Shown here piece after piece: positions 49,377-57,990 of a stretch of DNA of 64,000 nucleotides (position 1 is the stretch's first letter; each line of letters opens with the position of its first letter). The notes below the pieces were generated by a model. The model saw nothing but the letters and a program-made list of their open reading frames with translations, did not search any database and had not been told where the DNA came from. Origin of the DNA: Chloroflexales bacterium ZM16-3 (GTDB lineage: Bacteria; Chloroflexota; Chloroflexia; Chloroflexales; Chloroflexaceae); NCBI GenBank assembly GCA_004138175.2, contig RYFE02000005.1:1-64000 (forward strand), written 5' to 3'. A program made the position numbers and the translations under genes.

Positions 49377-50153
49377 GTGGACGACCGCTACCTCGTCGAG
49401 ACGCCTGAGATCGTCGATCTGGCCTACGACGTGGCCGGTCTGGGCTCGCGCTGCCTGGCGGCGGCGGTCGATACCCTGCTGATCATGCTTTTCCTCACTG
49501 GCCTGGGGGCCGCGCTCTTCCTCACCGTCGGGCAGCTTGTGGGCGAATCTGGCGGGAGCCTGGTGCTGGCGGCATGGTCGCTGCTCTCCTTCGCCGCGCT
49601 CTGGGGCTACTACCTGGCCTTCGAGCTTGTCTGGGCTGGGCAGACCCCAGGAAAGCGCCTCCTCGGCCTGCGGGCGGTGCGCGAGGGCGGCAGGCCGATC
49701 ACCGCGAGCGCCTCTGCCGTGCGCAACCTGGTGCGGATCGTCGACTTCCTGCCCTTCGGCTATGGCCTCGGCGCGCTGGTGATGTTCGCCGACCCGCGCT
49801 CTCGCCGCCTCGGCGATCTGGCCGCCGGCACGCTGGTGGTGCGCGTGGGCGTCGCGGTGTCGCTCGACCAGCTGGCTGAGCAGTCCGCGCCGGTGATCAT
49901 CCCGCCGCGCGCCCCCGACGCCCCGCCCACGCCCCTGCTGCCCGACCTCCAGCGCATCGCCGCCGACGACTACGATCTGGCCCAGGACTTCCTACGCCGC
50001 CGGGCGCGGCTCAGCCCCGAGCAGCGCGCGCGCCTCGCCGCGCAGCTCGCCGCCGCCCTGCGCGCCCGCCTCGGCATGCCCGACAGCGGCGAGCCCGAGC
50101 CGTTTATTGAGCACTTTGTGCGCGAGTACCGGGTGTATCGGGCGATGACGTAG
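49377..50153 (+). CDS. RDD-family membrane protein
   Basis: A 258-residue protein whose first 165 residues are an RDD domain: LGSRCLAAAVDTLLIMLFLTG (first helix with R, D), LVLAAWSLLSFAALWGYYLAFEL, GQTPGKRLLGLRAVREGGRPI, and FADPRSRRLGDLAAGTLVVR. Function of RDD proteins is generally unknown; some act as Na+/H+ antiporters or accessory membrane subunits. The C-terminal 80 residues are charged and helical and unassigned. It starts with GTG. The last residues A-M-T-stop are within an inverted repeat shared with the convergent gene. Confidence 0.85.
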   Translation: MDDRYLVETPEIVDLAYDVAGLGSRCLAAAVDTLLIMLFLTGLGAALFLTVGQLVGESGGSLVLAAWSLLSFAALWGYYLAFELVWAGQTPGKRLLGLRAVREGGRPITASASAVRNLVRIVDFLPFGYGLGALVMFADPRSRRLGDLAAGTLVVRVGVAVSLDQLAEQSAPVIIPPRAPDAPPTPLLPDLQRIAADDYDLAQDFLRRRARLSPEQRARLAAQLAAALRARLGMPDSGEPEPFIEHFVREYRVYRAMT

Positions 50154-50189
50154 GGGCACCCCCTTGTGGGTGCCCCTACGTCATCGCCC
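50140..50189. terminator. Bidirectional stem-loop shared by two convergent gene ends
   Basis: Perfect 22-bp arms (gggcgatgacgtaggggcac onward) with a 6-nt loop. The left arm encodes the last codons and stop of the RDD gene; the right arm encodes those of the FAD enzyme gene; both proteins end A-M-T. Confidence 0.8.
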
Positions 50190-51498
50190 TTGCCGCCGCC
50201 GCCTCGCCGCTGAGGATGGCGCCCTCGACGAATGGCCCGCCAAGGTAGTCGCCGGCGAAGGCCAGCCCTGGCGGCCCGTGATCGCCGTCGGCGAGCAGCT
50301 GGAGCCGGTGAAAGTGGCCCACATCGAACTCGGGCAGTGCCTCGGGGCAGCGGTAGAGCCGCTGGAAGACCGCGTGGGGCGTCGGGTCGTAGCGTGGGGC
50401 CAGGCGGCGCAGCTCGGCGAGCATTAGCCCGATCAGTGACTCGTCGTCGCACTGGCGCAGCCCGTCCATCGCCGGGCCAGAGAGGTGCAGTGCCAGGGTG
50501 TCGCGCCCACGCGGCACGGCCGAGGCGCTCTTCACCGCCTGGATGGTGGCCGAGGCAAGGAATGCCGACTCACGGCGGGGGAAGAGCAGCCCATAGAAGT
50601 CGCGCGGGAGCCGCTCGCGCGTGCCGGTGGCCAGCAGCGCGGTGGACGAGTAGCGCACCTCGCGAAACAGGGCCAGCCGCTCATCGCCGAGCCAGGGCAG
50701 TATGCGGGGCACGGCGCTGGCCGTAGTGGCACAGACAACCATATCGGCGCTAAGATCCTGAGCGCCGCCCTCAAGGCGCACCAGGTAGCCCCCGCCGGGC
50801 CGACGCTCTACGGCGCAGACCCGCGCCCCCAGACGCACGTCCATGCCTGCGGCCATAGCGAGGGGCAGCTGGCCGAGCCCCTGGCGCAGGGTGAAGAGCT
50901 GGAGCCCCGCCGGGTGGCTCAGGCCCGCGCGCAGCACCAGCATCAGCAGCGCCCGCGAGGTGCGCTCCGGCGTCCAGTAGAAGATCCCCGAGAGCGGCGG
51001 CTGGAGCACATACTCCAGCAGGTCATCAGAGAGATGGGCGCGGGCGTAGTCGCTCACCGAGGAGTCGTCGATCAGGTGCGCCTTCTGGAAGGCCGCCAGG
51101 TCGAGCAGGGGGCCGTGGCGCACCAGCGAGGCCAGCAGGTAGGAGAGTGCCAGCTTGTGGCGAGGGGCGACCAGGGAGGTGAAGGCTAGGCGGATGTTCG
51201 GCCAGAGCGAGTGGAAGCGCCCATCGCGCAGGATGGCCGAGCTGCTCGGGATGCGCCGCAGGTCGTCGCGCAGGCCAAGCTCATCGATCAGGGCCAGGGT
51301 GCGCGTGTAGAAGCTGGCCAGAAACTCGGCCCCCAGCTCGATCTGGCAGCCCTGCTCGACAAGCGTGCGCACGCGCCCGCCGACCGTCGGGTCGGCCTCT
51401 AGCACTATGACCTGCGCCCCGCTGGCGCGAAGCTGGCGGGCGGCGGCCAGGCCGGCAACTCCCGCGCCGATAACGATAGCTGTTGGGGGCTGGGTCAA
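50176..51498 (-). CDS. FAD-dependent amine oxidase / protoporphyrinogen-oxidase-like protein
   Basis: A 440-residue flavoprotein. The Rossmann motif IVIGAGVAGLAAARQL and EADPTVGGRVRT at the N-terminus, ELGAEFLASFYTRT, and the C-terminal FAD motif LAFAGDYLGGPFVEGAILSGE define the flavin amine oxidase/NAD(P)-binding protoporphyrinogen-oxidase-like superfamily. Substrate unknown. The UbiA-like prenyltransferase lies just upstream on the same strand, so a role in quinone, carotenoid or other isoprenoid metabolism is plausible. Confidence 0.85.
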   Translation of the reverse strand: MTQPPTAIVIGAGVAGLAAARQLRASGAQVIVLEADPTVGGRVRTLVEQGCQIELGAEFLASFYTRTLALIDELGLRDDLRRIPSSSAILRDGRFHSLWPNIRLAFTSLVAPRHKLALSYLLASLVRHGPLLDLAAFQKAHLIDDSSVSDYARAHLSDDLLEYVLQPPLSGIFYWTPERTSRALLMLVLRAGLSHPAGLQLFTLRQGLGQLPLAMAAGMDVRLGARVCAVERRPGGGYLVRLEGGAQDLSADMVVCATTASAVPRILPWLGDERLALFREVRYSSTALLATGTRERLPRDFYGLLFPRRESAFLASATIQAVKSASAVPRGRDTLALHLSGPAMDGLRQCDDESLIGLMLAELRRLAPRYDPTPHAVFQRLYRCPEALPEFDVGHFHRLQLLADGDHGPPGLAFAGDYLGGPFVEGAILSGEAAAARAMT

Positions 51499-51528
51499 CT
51501 CATACCAACTTTTACCAGAGGGGAGGGT

Positions 51529-51551
51529 CGGAGGGGCCTATGGCCCCTCCG
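51529..51551. other. Stem-loop between UbiA-like and FAD enzyme genes
   Basis: Ten-bp arms cggaggggcc / ggcccctccg around tat, in the 91-bp gap between the UbiA-like stop and the FAD enzyme start; no T-tract. Confidence 0.55.
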
Positions 51552-51589
51552 AAACACATCTTCTCGCAACGCAGCCGACGGCGGCGGGG

Positions 51590-52450
51590 TCAACTCATCA
51601 GCAAGATCGGCAGGAGGTTGCTGATCCACATGTAGCGCATAATCTTCAGGGCCAGCGTGATCGTCGCATCGTCGGTGCTGCGGGCCAGCATGACGATCAC
51701 CGCGACGGTGGGCAGCACAGCGCATGGCAGCAGGGCCAGCAGGTAGGATGCCCCTATCAGGCCGGATATCCAGGGCAGCAGGGCCACACCGATGAAGAGC
51801 AGCCCGGCGGCCTGGAAGATCCGCACCGCGCCCCGCACGCCGAAGGCGGTGGCCACCGTGCGCAATCCCGCCCGCCCGTCGCCCCGCCAGTCGGCCGTGG
51901 TCTTCAAGATCTCGTGGCTGAAGTCGAACAGCCACATCAGCCCGGCCACGATCCCGACGAGGGCGGAGATCCCGCCGCCAGCCAGGCCGCCGTAGAGCGG
52001 GATGGAGGCGATCAGGAGAGCCATGCACGCGTTGCCCCAGAGCACCGTGCCCTTCAGCGCGAATGAGTAGATCGTGGCCAGCAGTGTGGTGCAGAGGGCG
52101 AATAGGGCGAGGGCCGGCCCGAGCGATGCCGCCAGCAGCAGGGCCGCCCCCGCTAGGGCGAGGGCCAGCCACAGGGCCGCCTCGCGGGCGATCTTGCCCG
52201 CCGGAATGGGCCGGTGCGGCTTGCTGTAGCCGTCCACCTGGATATCGACATAGTCGTTGATCACGAAGCCATAGGCCACCACCAGCCCCACCACCGCCGC
52301 CGCGCCCCAGCTTCTGAGCGCCAGGGCCGCTGTCGCGCCGCCGGATAGGTAGGTGCCCACCAGTGTGTAGACCGCCGCATACATGCTGTTGGTATAACGA
52401 GTGATCTGGGCCAGGCTTGCAACCCGGTATCGCATAGTGCTGACGACCAC
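51590..52450 (-). CDS. UbiA-family prenyltransferase
   Basis: A 286-residue polytopic membrane enzyme of the UbiA superfamily, which joins a prenyl diphosphate to an aromatic or other acceptor. The first Asp-rich motif is INDYVDIQVDGYSKPHRPIPAG (NDxxD); the second is DFSHEILKTTADWRGD. About eight or nine helices. The acceptor may be a quinone precursor, chlorophyllide or a glycerophosphate; not decided by sequence alone. The GTG at 52450 has GGGAGG at good spacing; an ATG at 52435 is the alternative. The FAD enzyme gene follows. Confidence 0.88.
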   Translation of the reverse strand: MVVSTMRYRVASLAQITRYTNSMYAAVYTLVGTYLSGGATAALALRSWGAAAVVGLVVAYGFVINDYVDIQVDGYSKPHRPIPAGKIAREAALWLALALAGAALLLAASLGPALALFALCTTLLATIYSFALKGTVLWGNACMALLIASIPLYGGLAGGGISALVGIVAGLMWLFDFSHEILKTTADWRGDGRAGLRTVATAFGVRGAVRIFQAAGLLFIGVALLPWISGLIGASYLLALLPCAVLPTVAVIVMLARSTDDATITLALKIMRYMWISNLLPILLMS

Positions 52451-53014
52451 ACAGCCTCCCTCTGCTCCGCGCCGCCGACCTGGCGGTACGCCACATCATA
52501 ACAAGTTTGGGCAGATCCGTACATGGCCGCAGCCAGAGGTTCGGCCTTCAGACCGATGGCCCGACCGCCCTGGGCGTGGTACCCTTTGAAACACGAGTTC
52601 GCTTTCTATCAGAGGTAGGATGACATGACAGACCGGAAGGACCTCGCCCGCGCCGCACCAGGCGGCCGTGCGCCCTCCCGGCCGATGCTCCCCTGAGCCT
52701 CGCCCGACACCGCTCTCAAGCTGTGGGTGCACGCCGATGCCCCGCAGCTTTTTTTATTGCAGATTGTAGATTGTTCAGGGCTCAGACAAGGTTTCAGGAT
52801 GGGCAATTTTACTTTACCGTCTTGTACTGGCCCTCACCCCCCAGCCCCCTCTCCCGCTGCGGCGGGCGAGGGGGAGTATTCCGCACTAGGAAGGGATTTG
52901 CCCCCCTCTCTCCTTGAGGGAGAGGGGCTGGGGGTGAGGGGTGTCCGGCGGCAAACTGTCAAGCTGCTAAGAATCTTGTTTCACCTGCAATCTGCAATCT
53001 AGGAGGTCCCCCAG
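52451..53014. other. Intergenic region rich in inverted repeats
   Basis: No gene is supported. It holds heptamer units ttgcagattgtagattg at about 52756-52774 and ctgcaatctgcaatctagg at about 52986-53003, which are complementary to each other and frame the region. Between them is a long inverted repeat (52831-52940) with arms ccctcaccccccagccccct and complement, itself containing two inner hairpins. The last heptamer runs into the Shine-Dalgarno (AGGAGGTC) of the ABC exporter gene. Confidence 0.7.
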
Positions 53015-54916
53015 GTGGCACAGCGTAGCGAGTTCACCGCCCCGAACGCCTACACCTACGACCAGCGCAGCGTACCGCGCTGGGTCTTCTCGCACATCCG
53101 GCGCTACTGGTACTTCGCATTGAGCTTCTACTTCTTCTTTCTGATCGCCTGGAGCTGCTACGCCGGCACCCAGGTGCTGATCGGCCGCGCCGTCGATGAG
53201 ATCATCAGCCCGAGTGGGCCGAGCGGGCTGATGGTCATCACCCTGATCATCCTGTCTGTCATGGTGGGCGACGGCCTATCGGGGCTGCTCGGCAGCCTCT
53301 CGGCCGAGAATGTGGCCGCCCGCTTCGAGGCCGACGCCCGCCAGGAGTTCTACGAGAACCTGCTCAGCAAGAGCAAGGGCTTCCACGACCGCCAGCGCGC
53401 CGGCGACATTATGGCCCGCGCCACCGATGACACCAGCCAGCTCTCGCATATGATCGCCCCGGGCATAACCCTGGTGTCGGAGACGGTGATGGGCATCGTC
53501 ATCCCGCTCATCTACATCGCCTTTATCCGGCTTGAGCTGCTGCTGGTGCCGCTGTGCTTCGTGGCCGCCTACATCGTCACCGCGAAGACATATGTGCGCA
53601 GGCTCAACCCGGTTGTCCACGACCAGCGCGAGCAGTTTGGCGCGATGAACGCCGGCCTGGAGGAGACGATCTCGGGGATCGAGGTGGTGAAGGCCAGCGC
53701 CCGCGAGGGCTTCGAGCGCGAGAAGTTCCGCCGCAACGCCCGGCTCTTCCGCGACTTCTTCGTGCGCCAGGGCTACATCGAGGCCCGCTACCTGCCGCTC
53801 CTGCTCTACGGCATCGCCCTCGGCCTGAGCTTCCTGCACGCCATGTGGCTCTACCGCCAGGGCAGCATCCAGATCGGCCAGGTGATCGCCGTGGTGGGCC
53901 TGGTGAACGTGCTGCGCTTCCCGACCTTCATCTCGATCTTCGCCTTCTCGCTGATCCAGTCCGGCATCGCCAGCGCCAACCGCATCCTGAAGATCGTCCG
54001 CGCCGAGACCGACCTCGACGAGAACAGCGGCGGGCACGCGGCCCAGATGCGCGGGGAGATCGTGTTTGAGCATGTTGGGTTCTCGTACCAGGAGTCGGGA
54101 GTCGGGAGCCGGGAGTCGGGAGCCAATGTCTCCGCCTCCCAGCCCGGCCCGCTGCCCGGCCCGACTCCCGACTCCCAACCCCCGACTCCTGTACTCGCCG
54201 ACATCTCCTTCCGCATCGCGGCCGGGCAGACGGTGGCGATCGTCGGGCAGACGGGCAGCGGGAAGAGCGCGCTGACCCAGCTGGTGAACCGCACCTATGA
54301 TGTGGGCGACGGGCGGGTGCTGATCGATGGCGTGGACGTGCGCACGTGGAGCCTGGACTCGCTGCGCTCGCAGATCGGCAAGATCGAGCAGGATATCTTC
54401 CTGTTCTCGCGCAGCATCGCCGACAACATCGCCTTCGGCGCGCCGGACGCCAGCCGCGAGCAGGTGATCGTCGCCGCGCAGGCGGCCCAGGCCCACGACT
54501 TCATCAGCACCTTCCCCGACGGCTACGACACCGTGGTGGGAGAGCGCGGCATGACCCTCTCCGGCGGCCAGCGCCAGCGCATCGCCCTGGCCCGCGCCTT
54601 CCTGAGCGACCCGCGCATCCTCATTCTGGACGACAGCACCAGCGCGATCGATAGCGCCACCGAGGACCAGATCCAGCAGGCCATCCGCAAGGCCCAGGAG
54701 GGCCGCACCGTCCTGCTGATCACCCACCGCATCTCGCAGATCCGCTGGGCCGACCTCATCCTCGTCCTGGAGGGCGGGCGCATCACCGCCGCCGGCACCC
54801 ACGAGGAGCTGTTGGTCAGCTCGCCCCACTACCGGCGGATCTTCGCCCGCTACGACGCCGATCTGCCGCCGCTTGAGCCGGCCGCCGCCGAGGATGCGGC
54901 GCTGCGCGCCGCATAA
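53015..54916 (+). CDS. ABC exporter half-transporter, subunit with degenerate Walker B
   Basis: A 633-residue half-transporter: six-helix type I export domain (about 20-330) then nucleotide-binding domain. Walker A GQTGSGKS is near residue 412, signature LSGGQRQRIALARAF, Walker B ILILDDSTSAID and H-loop LLITHR. The catalytic Glu after Walker B is Asp, while the signature is canonical; its neighbour shows the opposite pattern. GTG start with AGGAGG. An inverted heptamer repeat is inserted in frame at 54091-54191, adding about 33 residues ([10 protein letters not shown]...) between the A-loop FSYQ and VLADISF. Confidence 0.93.
   Translation: MAQRSEFTAPNAYTYDQRSVPRWVFSHIRRYWYFALSFYFFFLIAWSCYAGTQVLIGRAVDEIISPSGPSGLMVITLIILSVMVGDGLSGLLGSLSAENVAARFEADARQEFYENLLSKSKGFHDRQRAGDIMARATDDTSQLSHMIAPGITLVSETVMGIVIPLIYIAFIRLELLLVPLCFVAAYIVTAKTYVRRLNPVVHDQREQFGAMNAGLEETISGIEVVKASAREGFEREKFRRNARLFRDFFVRQGYIEARYLPLLLYGIALGLSFLHAMWLYRQGSIQIGQVIAVVGLVNVLRFPTFISIFAFSLIQSGIASANRILKIVRAETDLDENSGGHAAQMRGEIVFEHVGFSYQESGVGSRESGANVSASQPGPLPGPTPDSQPPTPVLADISFRIAAGQTVAIVGQTGSGKSALTQLVNRTYDVGDGRVLIDGVDVRTWSLDSLRSQIGKIEQDIFLFSRSIADNIAFGAPDASREQVIVAAQAAQAHDFISTFPDGYDTVVGERGMTLSGGQRQRIALARAFLSDPRILILDDSTSAIDSATEDQIQQAIRKAQEGRTVLLITHRISQIRWADLILVLEGGRITAAGTHEELLVSSPHYRRIFARYDADLPPLEPAAAEDAALRAA
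54091..54191. repeat. In-frame heptamer inverted repeat inside ABC exporter gene 1
   Basis: Units ggagtcg/gggagcc run one way at 54091-54123 and cccgact/ctcccaa units the other way at about 54160-54191, with a Pro-rich middle. The reading frame is maintained. Confidence 0.88.
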
Positions 54917-54920
54917 TTCG

Positions 54921-55018
54921 CTGGGGCTATGCCCCAGACCCACTTATTGTTGGACTTGGGCGGCGAAGCCGCCCAAGTCCAACAATAAAATATGCGGGGG
55001 CGGCGCAGCCGCCCCCGC
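54921..55018. repeat. Three consecutive hairpins between the ABC exporter genes
   Basis: ctggggc-tat-gccccag at 54921-54937; 21-bp arms (ttattgttggacttgggcgg and onward) at 54944-54988 with a 3-nt loop; gcgggggcggc-gca-gccgcccccgc at 54994-55018. They fill the 129-bp gap and could tune relative expression of the two subunits. Confidence 0.8.
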
Positions 55019-55045
55019 ACCCCCGCCGGGGGAAGGGAGAGACGA

Positions 55046-56977
55046 ATGGGCTTTTTGTTTGACGGCCTCGACGCCGAGGAGTACGACCGCAGCTATAGCG
55101 ACGGCGACCTGGTGCGGCGCATCCTGGGCTACTTCCGACCGCAGGCCCGCAAGATGGGCCTCGCCGCCGCGATGATCGCCTGCGCCGCCCTGCTCGACGC
55201 CGGCATCCCGATCTTCATCGCGCGCAGCATCGACACCCTGCGCGCCGATACCACCATCAGCCGGATCGCCCTGACCGCCCTGGCCCTGGCCGCCCTCGGC
55301 GCGACCTCCTGGGTCTTCAACATGGTGCGGCAGACCCTGGCGGCCCAGGCGGTGGGCGACGTGGTGCTGAAGATGCGCGAGGATGCCTGCGACTCGGTGC
55401 TGCGCCGCGATATGTCCTTCTATGATCAGTACGCCTCCGGCAAGATCGTCAGCCGGGTCACCTCGGACACGGCGGCCTTTAGCCAGGTGATGAACCTCTC
55501 GATGGAGCTGATCAGCCGGCTGCTGCTGGTCTTCGCCCTGGTCGGCTACCTGGCCACGGTCAGCCTCAAGCTGACCGGCATCCTGCTGGCGCTGGCCCCG
55601 CTGATCGTCGGCGCGGCCCTGGCCTTCCGGGCGATCGCCCGGCGCACGATCACCGCCTCGCGGCGCATGAACGCCGAGGTGAGCGGCCACATCCAGGAGA
55701 CGGTCAGCGGCATCGGGGTGGCGAAGACCTTCCGCCAGGAGCCGGCGATCTACGCCGAGTTCGTCCGGGTGAACGGCCAGTCGCTGCGGGTGAACCGGCG
55801 CACGCGCTATGTGTTCAGCAGCATCTTCCCGATCCTGAACATCCTGGCCGGCATCGGCACGGCCGCGCTGGTCTATGTCGGCGGCATGGACGTGCGCGAC
55901 GGCGCGATCACGGCGGGCACATGGTTCCTGTTCATCCAGGGCCTGCAGAGCATCTGGTTCCCGCTCACCAGCATCGCCTCGTTCTGGAGCCAGTTCCAGA
56001 TCGGCCTGGCCGCAGGCGAGCGCGTCTTCGGCCTGATCGACGCCGAGCCGCGCGTGATCCAGACCGATGATGTGAAGCTGCCCGCGCTGCGCGGCGAGAT
56101 CCGCTTTGAGAACATGGACTTCAGCTACAAGGCCGGGAGTCGGGATTTAGGAGTCGGGAGTCGGGGTGATGGGCTAAGCCAAGGGAGCGAGAATCCTTCT
56201 ACGTTTGAAGGTACTCTACTCCAACCTCTGACTCCCGACTCCCGACTCCTGACTCCCGAGTGGGTGCTCAAGGACTTCAGCCTGCACATCCGCGCCGGGG
56301 AGACGCTGGCCCTGGTGGGCCACACCGGCTCGGGCAAGAGCAGCATCGCCAAGCTGGTGGCCCGCTTCTACGAGTTCCAGGGCGGCCGGATCAGCATCGA
56401 CGGCGTGGATATCCGCCGGCTGAACCTGGAAAGCTACCGCTCGCGCCTGGGCATGGTCACCCAGACGCCCTTCCTCTTCGACGGCAGCGTGCGCGAGAAC
56501 ATCCGCTACGGGCGGCCCGACGCGGGCGACGCCGAGGTGCTGGCGGCGGCCCGCCACGTCGGCGGGGACGAGTGGATCGCCGCGCTGCCGCGCGGCCTGG
56601 ACACCCAGGTTGGTGAGCGCGGCTCCGGCCTCTCGATGGGCCAGCGCCAGCTGGTGGCCCTGGCCCGCGTGCTGCTCCAGGACCCGGCGATCATCATCCT
56701 GGACGAGGCCACGGCCAGCGTTGACCCGCTGACCGAGGTGCTCATCCAGGAGGGGCTGGACACGGTGCTGGCGGGGCGCACGGCGATTGTGATCGCCCAC
56801 CGCCTGAGCACGGTGCGCCACGCCAACCGGATCATCGTCCTGCGCAAGGGCGCGATCATCGAGGAGGGCAGCCACGGCGGGCTGCTGGCGGCCGACGGGC
56901 ACTACGCCGAGCTCTACAACACCTACTTCCGCCACCAGAGCCTTGAGTATATCGAGCAGGCCCGCAAGGCGGCGTGA
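55046..56977 (+). CDS. ABC exporter half-transporter, catalytic subunit
   Basis: A 643-residue half-transporter with six membrane helices and a nucleotide-binding domain: Walker A GHTGSGKSS near residue 425, Q-loop MVTQTPFLF, signature LSMGQRQLVALARVL, Walker B IIILDEATASVD and VIAHRLSTV. The catalytic Glu is intact, but the signature GG is MG. Paired with the upstream subunit this gives one consensus and one degenerate ATP site, as in heterodimeric exporters of the BmrCD/TM287-288 type. Substrate unknown. ATG 55046 with GGAAGGGAG. A heptamer repeat element at 56134-56260 adds about 42 residues in frame after FSYKA, at the same fold position as in the partner. Confidence 0.93.
   Translation: MGFLFDGLDAEEYDRSYSDGDLVRRILGYFRPQARKMGLAAAMIACAALLDAGIPIFIARSIDTLRADTTISRIALTALALAALGATSWVFNMVRQTLAAQAVGDVVLKMREDACDSVLRRDMSFYDQYASGKIVSRVTSDTAAFSQVMNLSMELISRLLLVFALVGYLATVSLKLTGILLALAPLIVGAALAFRAIARRTITASRRMNAEVSGHIQETVSGIGVAKTFRQEPAIYAEFVRVNGQSLRVNRRTRYVFSSIFPILNILAGIGTAALVYVGGMDVRDGAITAGTWFLFIQGLQSIWFPLTSIASFWSQFQIGLAAGERVFGLIDAEPRVIQTDDVKLPALRGEIRFENMDFSYKAGSRDLGVGSRGDGLSQGSENPSTFEGTLLQPLTPDSRLLTPEWVLKDFSLHIRAGETLALVGHTGSGKSSIAKLVARFYEFQGGRISIDGVDIRRLNLESYRSRLGMVTQTPFLFDGSVRENIRYGRPDAGDAEVLAAARHVGGDEWIAALPRGLDTQVGERGSGLSMGQRQLVALARVLLQDPAIIILDEATASVDPLTEVLIQEGLDTVLAGRTAIVIAHRLSTVRHANRIIVLRKGAIIEEGSHGGLLAADGHYAELYNTYFRHQSLEYIEQARKAA
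56134..56260. repeat. In-frame heptamer inverted repeat inside ABC exporter gene 2
   Basis: gggagtcgggatttaggagt-type units at the left face gactcccgactcccgactcc-type units at the right with about 60 bp of unrelated sequence between. The reading frame is maintained. Confidence 0.88.
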
Positions 56978-57018
56978 TGGCCTTTATCGCCTGACAACGG
57001 CGGCGGTGTTGGTATTGA

Positions 57019-57990
57019 TCATACCGACACCGCCCGCAGAAACGCCTCGCTAGAGATGTTCCGCCCGCAGAGCAGGGCCACGACCTTGCGGCCGGCCACG
57101 CCATCTACAAGGCCGTGGAGCAGGGCGGCCACTCCCACGGCGGCGCTGCCCTCCACCACAAGGTGGTGCTCATCCAGCAGCCAGCGCATGGCCGCCGCGA
57201 TCTGGGCCTCGCTCACCGCCAGCATCGTGTCCACCACCCGCCGCACAATCGGGAAGGTGATGCTGTTCGGCTCCATGTTGCCCGCCAGCCCGTCGGCGAG
57301 GGTCGGCAGGTCAGGCACCGTCACAATCTGGCCAGCCTGGAGCGAGGCCAGCATGGCGGCCGAGCGCTCGGCCTGGACGCCGATCACCCGCGTGTGCGGG
57401 CCCATGGCCTTGGCCCAGATGCCCACCCCGCTGATCAGGCCGCCGCCGCCAACGCCCACCAGCAGGAGGGGCGGGTCATTGTGCCCGCCCGTGGCATCGG
57501 GCAGTTGCTCGAAGATCTCGGCCCCCAGGGTACCCTGGCCGACAATCACGGCGGGGTGGTTGTAGGGCGAGATAAAGCGCAGCCCCTCGGAGCGGGCTAT
57601 GCGCAGCGCCTCGGCCTCGGCCTCGTCGTAGCCCTGGCCGTGCATGATCAGGCGCACCGGGTAGCGCTGTAGGGCCGCCACCTTGGCTGGCGAGGCGCTG
57701 CGCGGAACCACCAGCGTGACCTTCAGCCCATAGAGGGCCGCCGCGTGGGCCATGCCCAGCGCGTGGTTCCCCGCCGAGCAGGCCACCGCCGGGCTGCGAT
57801 CCTGCGAGGCCAGCAGGGCGTTGGTCGCCCCGCGCAGCTTGAAGCTGCCCGTGACCTGGGCGCACTCTAGCTTGAGGTAGACCTCGGCGCCCGTCAGGGC
57901 CGAGAGCGGCCTGCTGTGCTCCAGCGGGGTGACGGCGGCCACAGCGGCGATACGCCGCCGGGCGGCCACGATGTCGGCGGGCGAGGGCAT
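57019..57990 (-). CDS. Threonine/serine dehydratase (PLP-dependent)
   Basis: A 323-residue fold-type II PLP enzyme that deaminates threonine or serine to a 2-oxo acid, or racemises serine. The PLP lysine is in VTGSFKLRGATNALLA; the asparagine loop is CSAGNHALGMA and the phosphate-binding loop VGVGGGGLISG. There is no ACT regulatory domain, so it resembles catabolic (TdcB-like) or serine racemase-type enzymes. The start ATG shares one base with the aldo-keto reductase stop (TGATG); longer in-frame versions lie over that gene. The two are co-transcribed. Confidence 0.9.
   Translation of the reverse strand: MPSPADIVAARRRIAAVAAVTPLEHSRPLSALTGAEVYLKLECAQVTGSFKLRGATNALLASQDRSPAVACSAGNHALGMAHAAALYGLKVTLVVPRSASPAKVAALQRYPVRLIMHGQGYDEAEAEALRIARSEGLRFISPYNHPAVIVGQGTLGAEIFEQLPDATGGHNDPPLLLVGVGGGGLISGVGIWAKAMGPHTRVIGVQAERSAAMLASLQAGQIVTVPDLPTLADGLAGNMEPNSITFPIVRRVVDTMLAVSEAQIAAAMRWLLDEHHLVVEGSAAVGVAALLHGLVDGVAGRKVVALLCGRNISSEAFLRAVSV

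Noticed and set aside
51495-52499. 334-codon minus-strand frame over the UbiA-like gene
   Set aside because: A different frame from the UbiA protein, with no membrane segments; NDxxD motifs are in the 51590-52450 frame.
53276-54943. 555-codon minus-strand frame opposite ABC exporter gene 1
   Set aside because: Antisense to Walker A, signature and Walker B motifs; a high-GC shadow.
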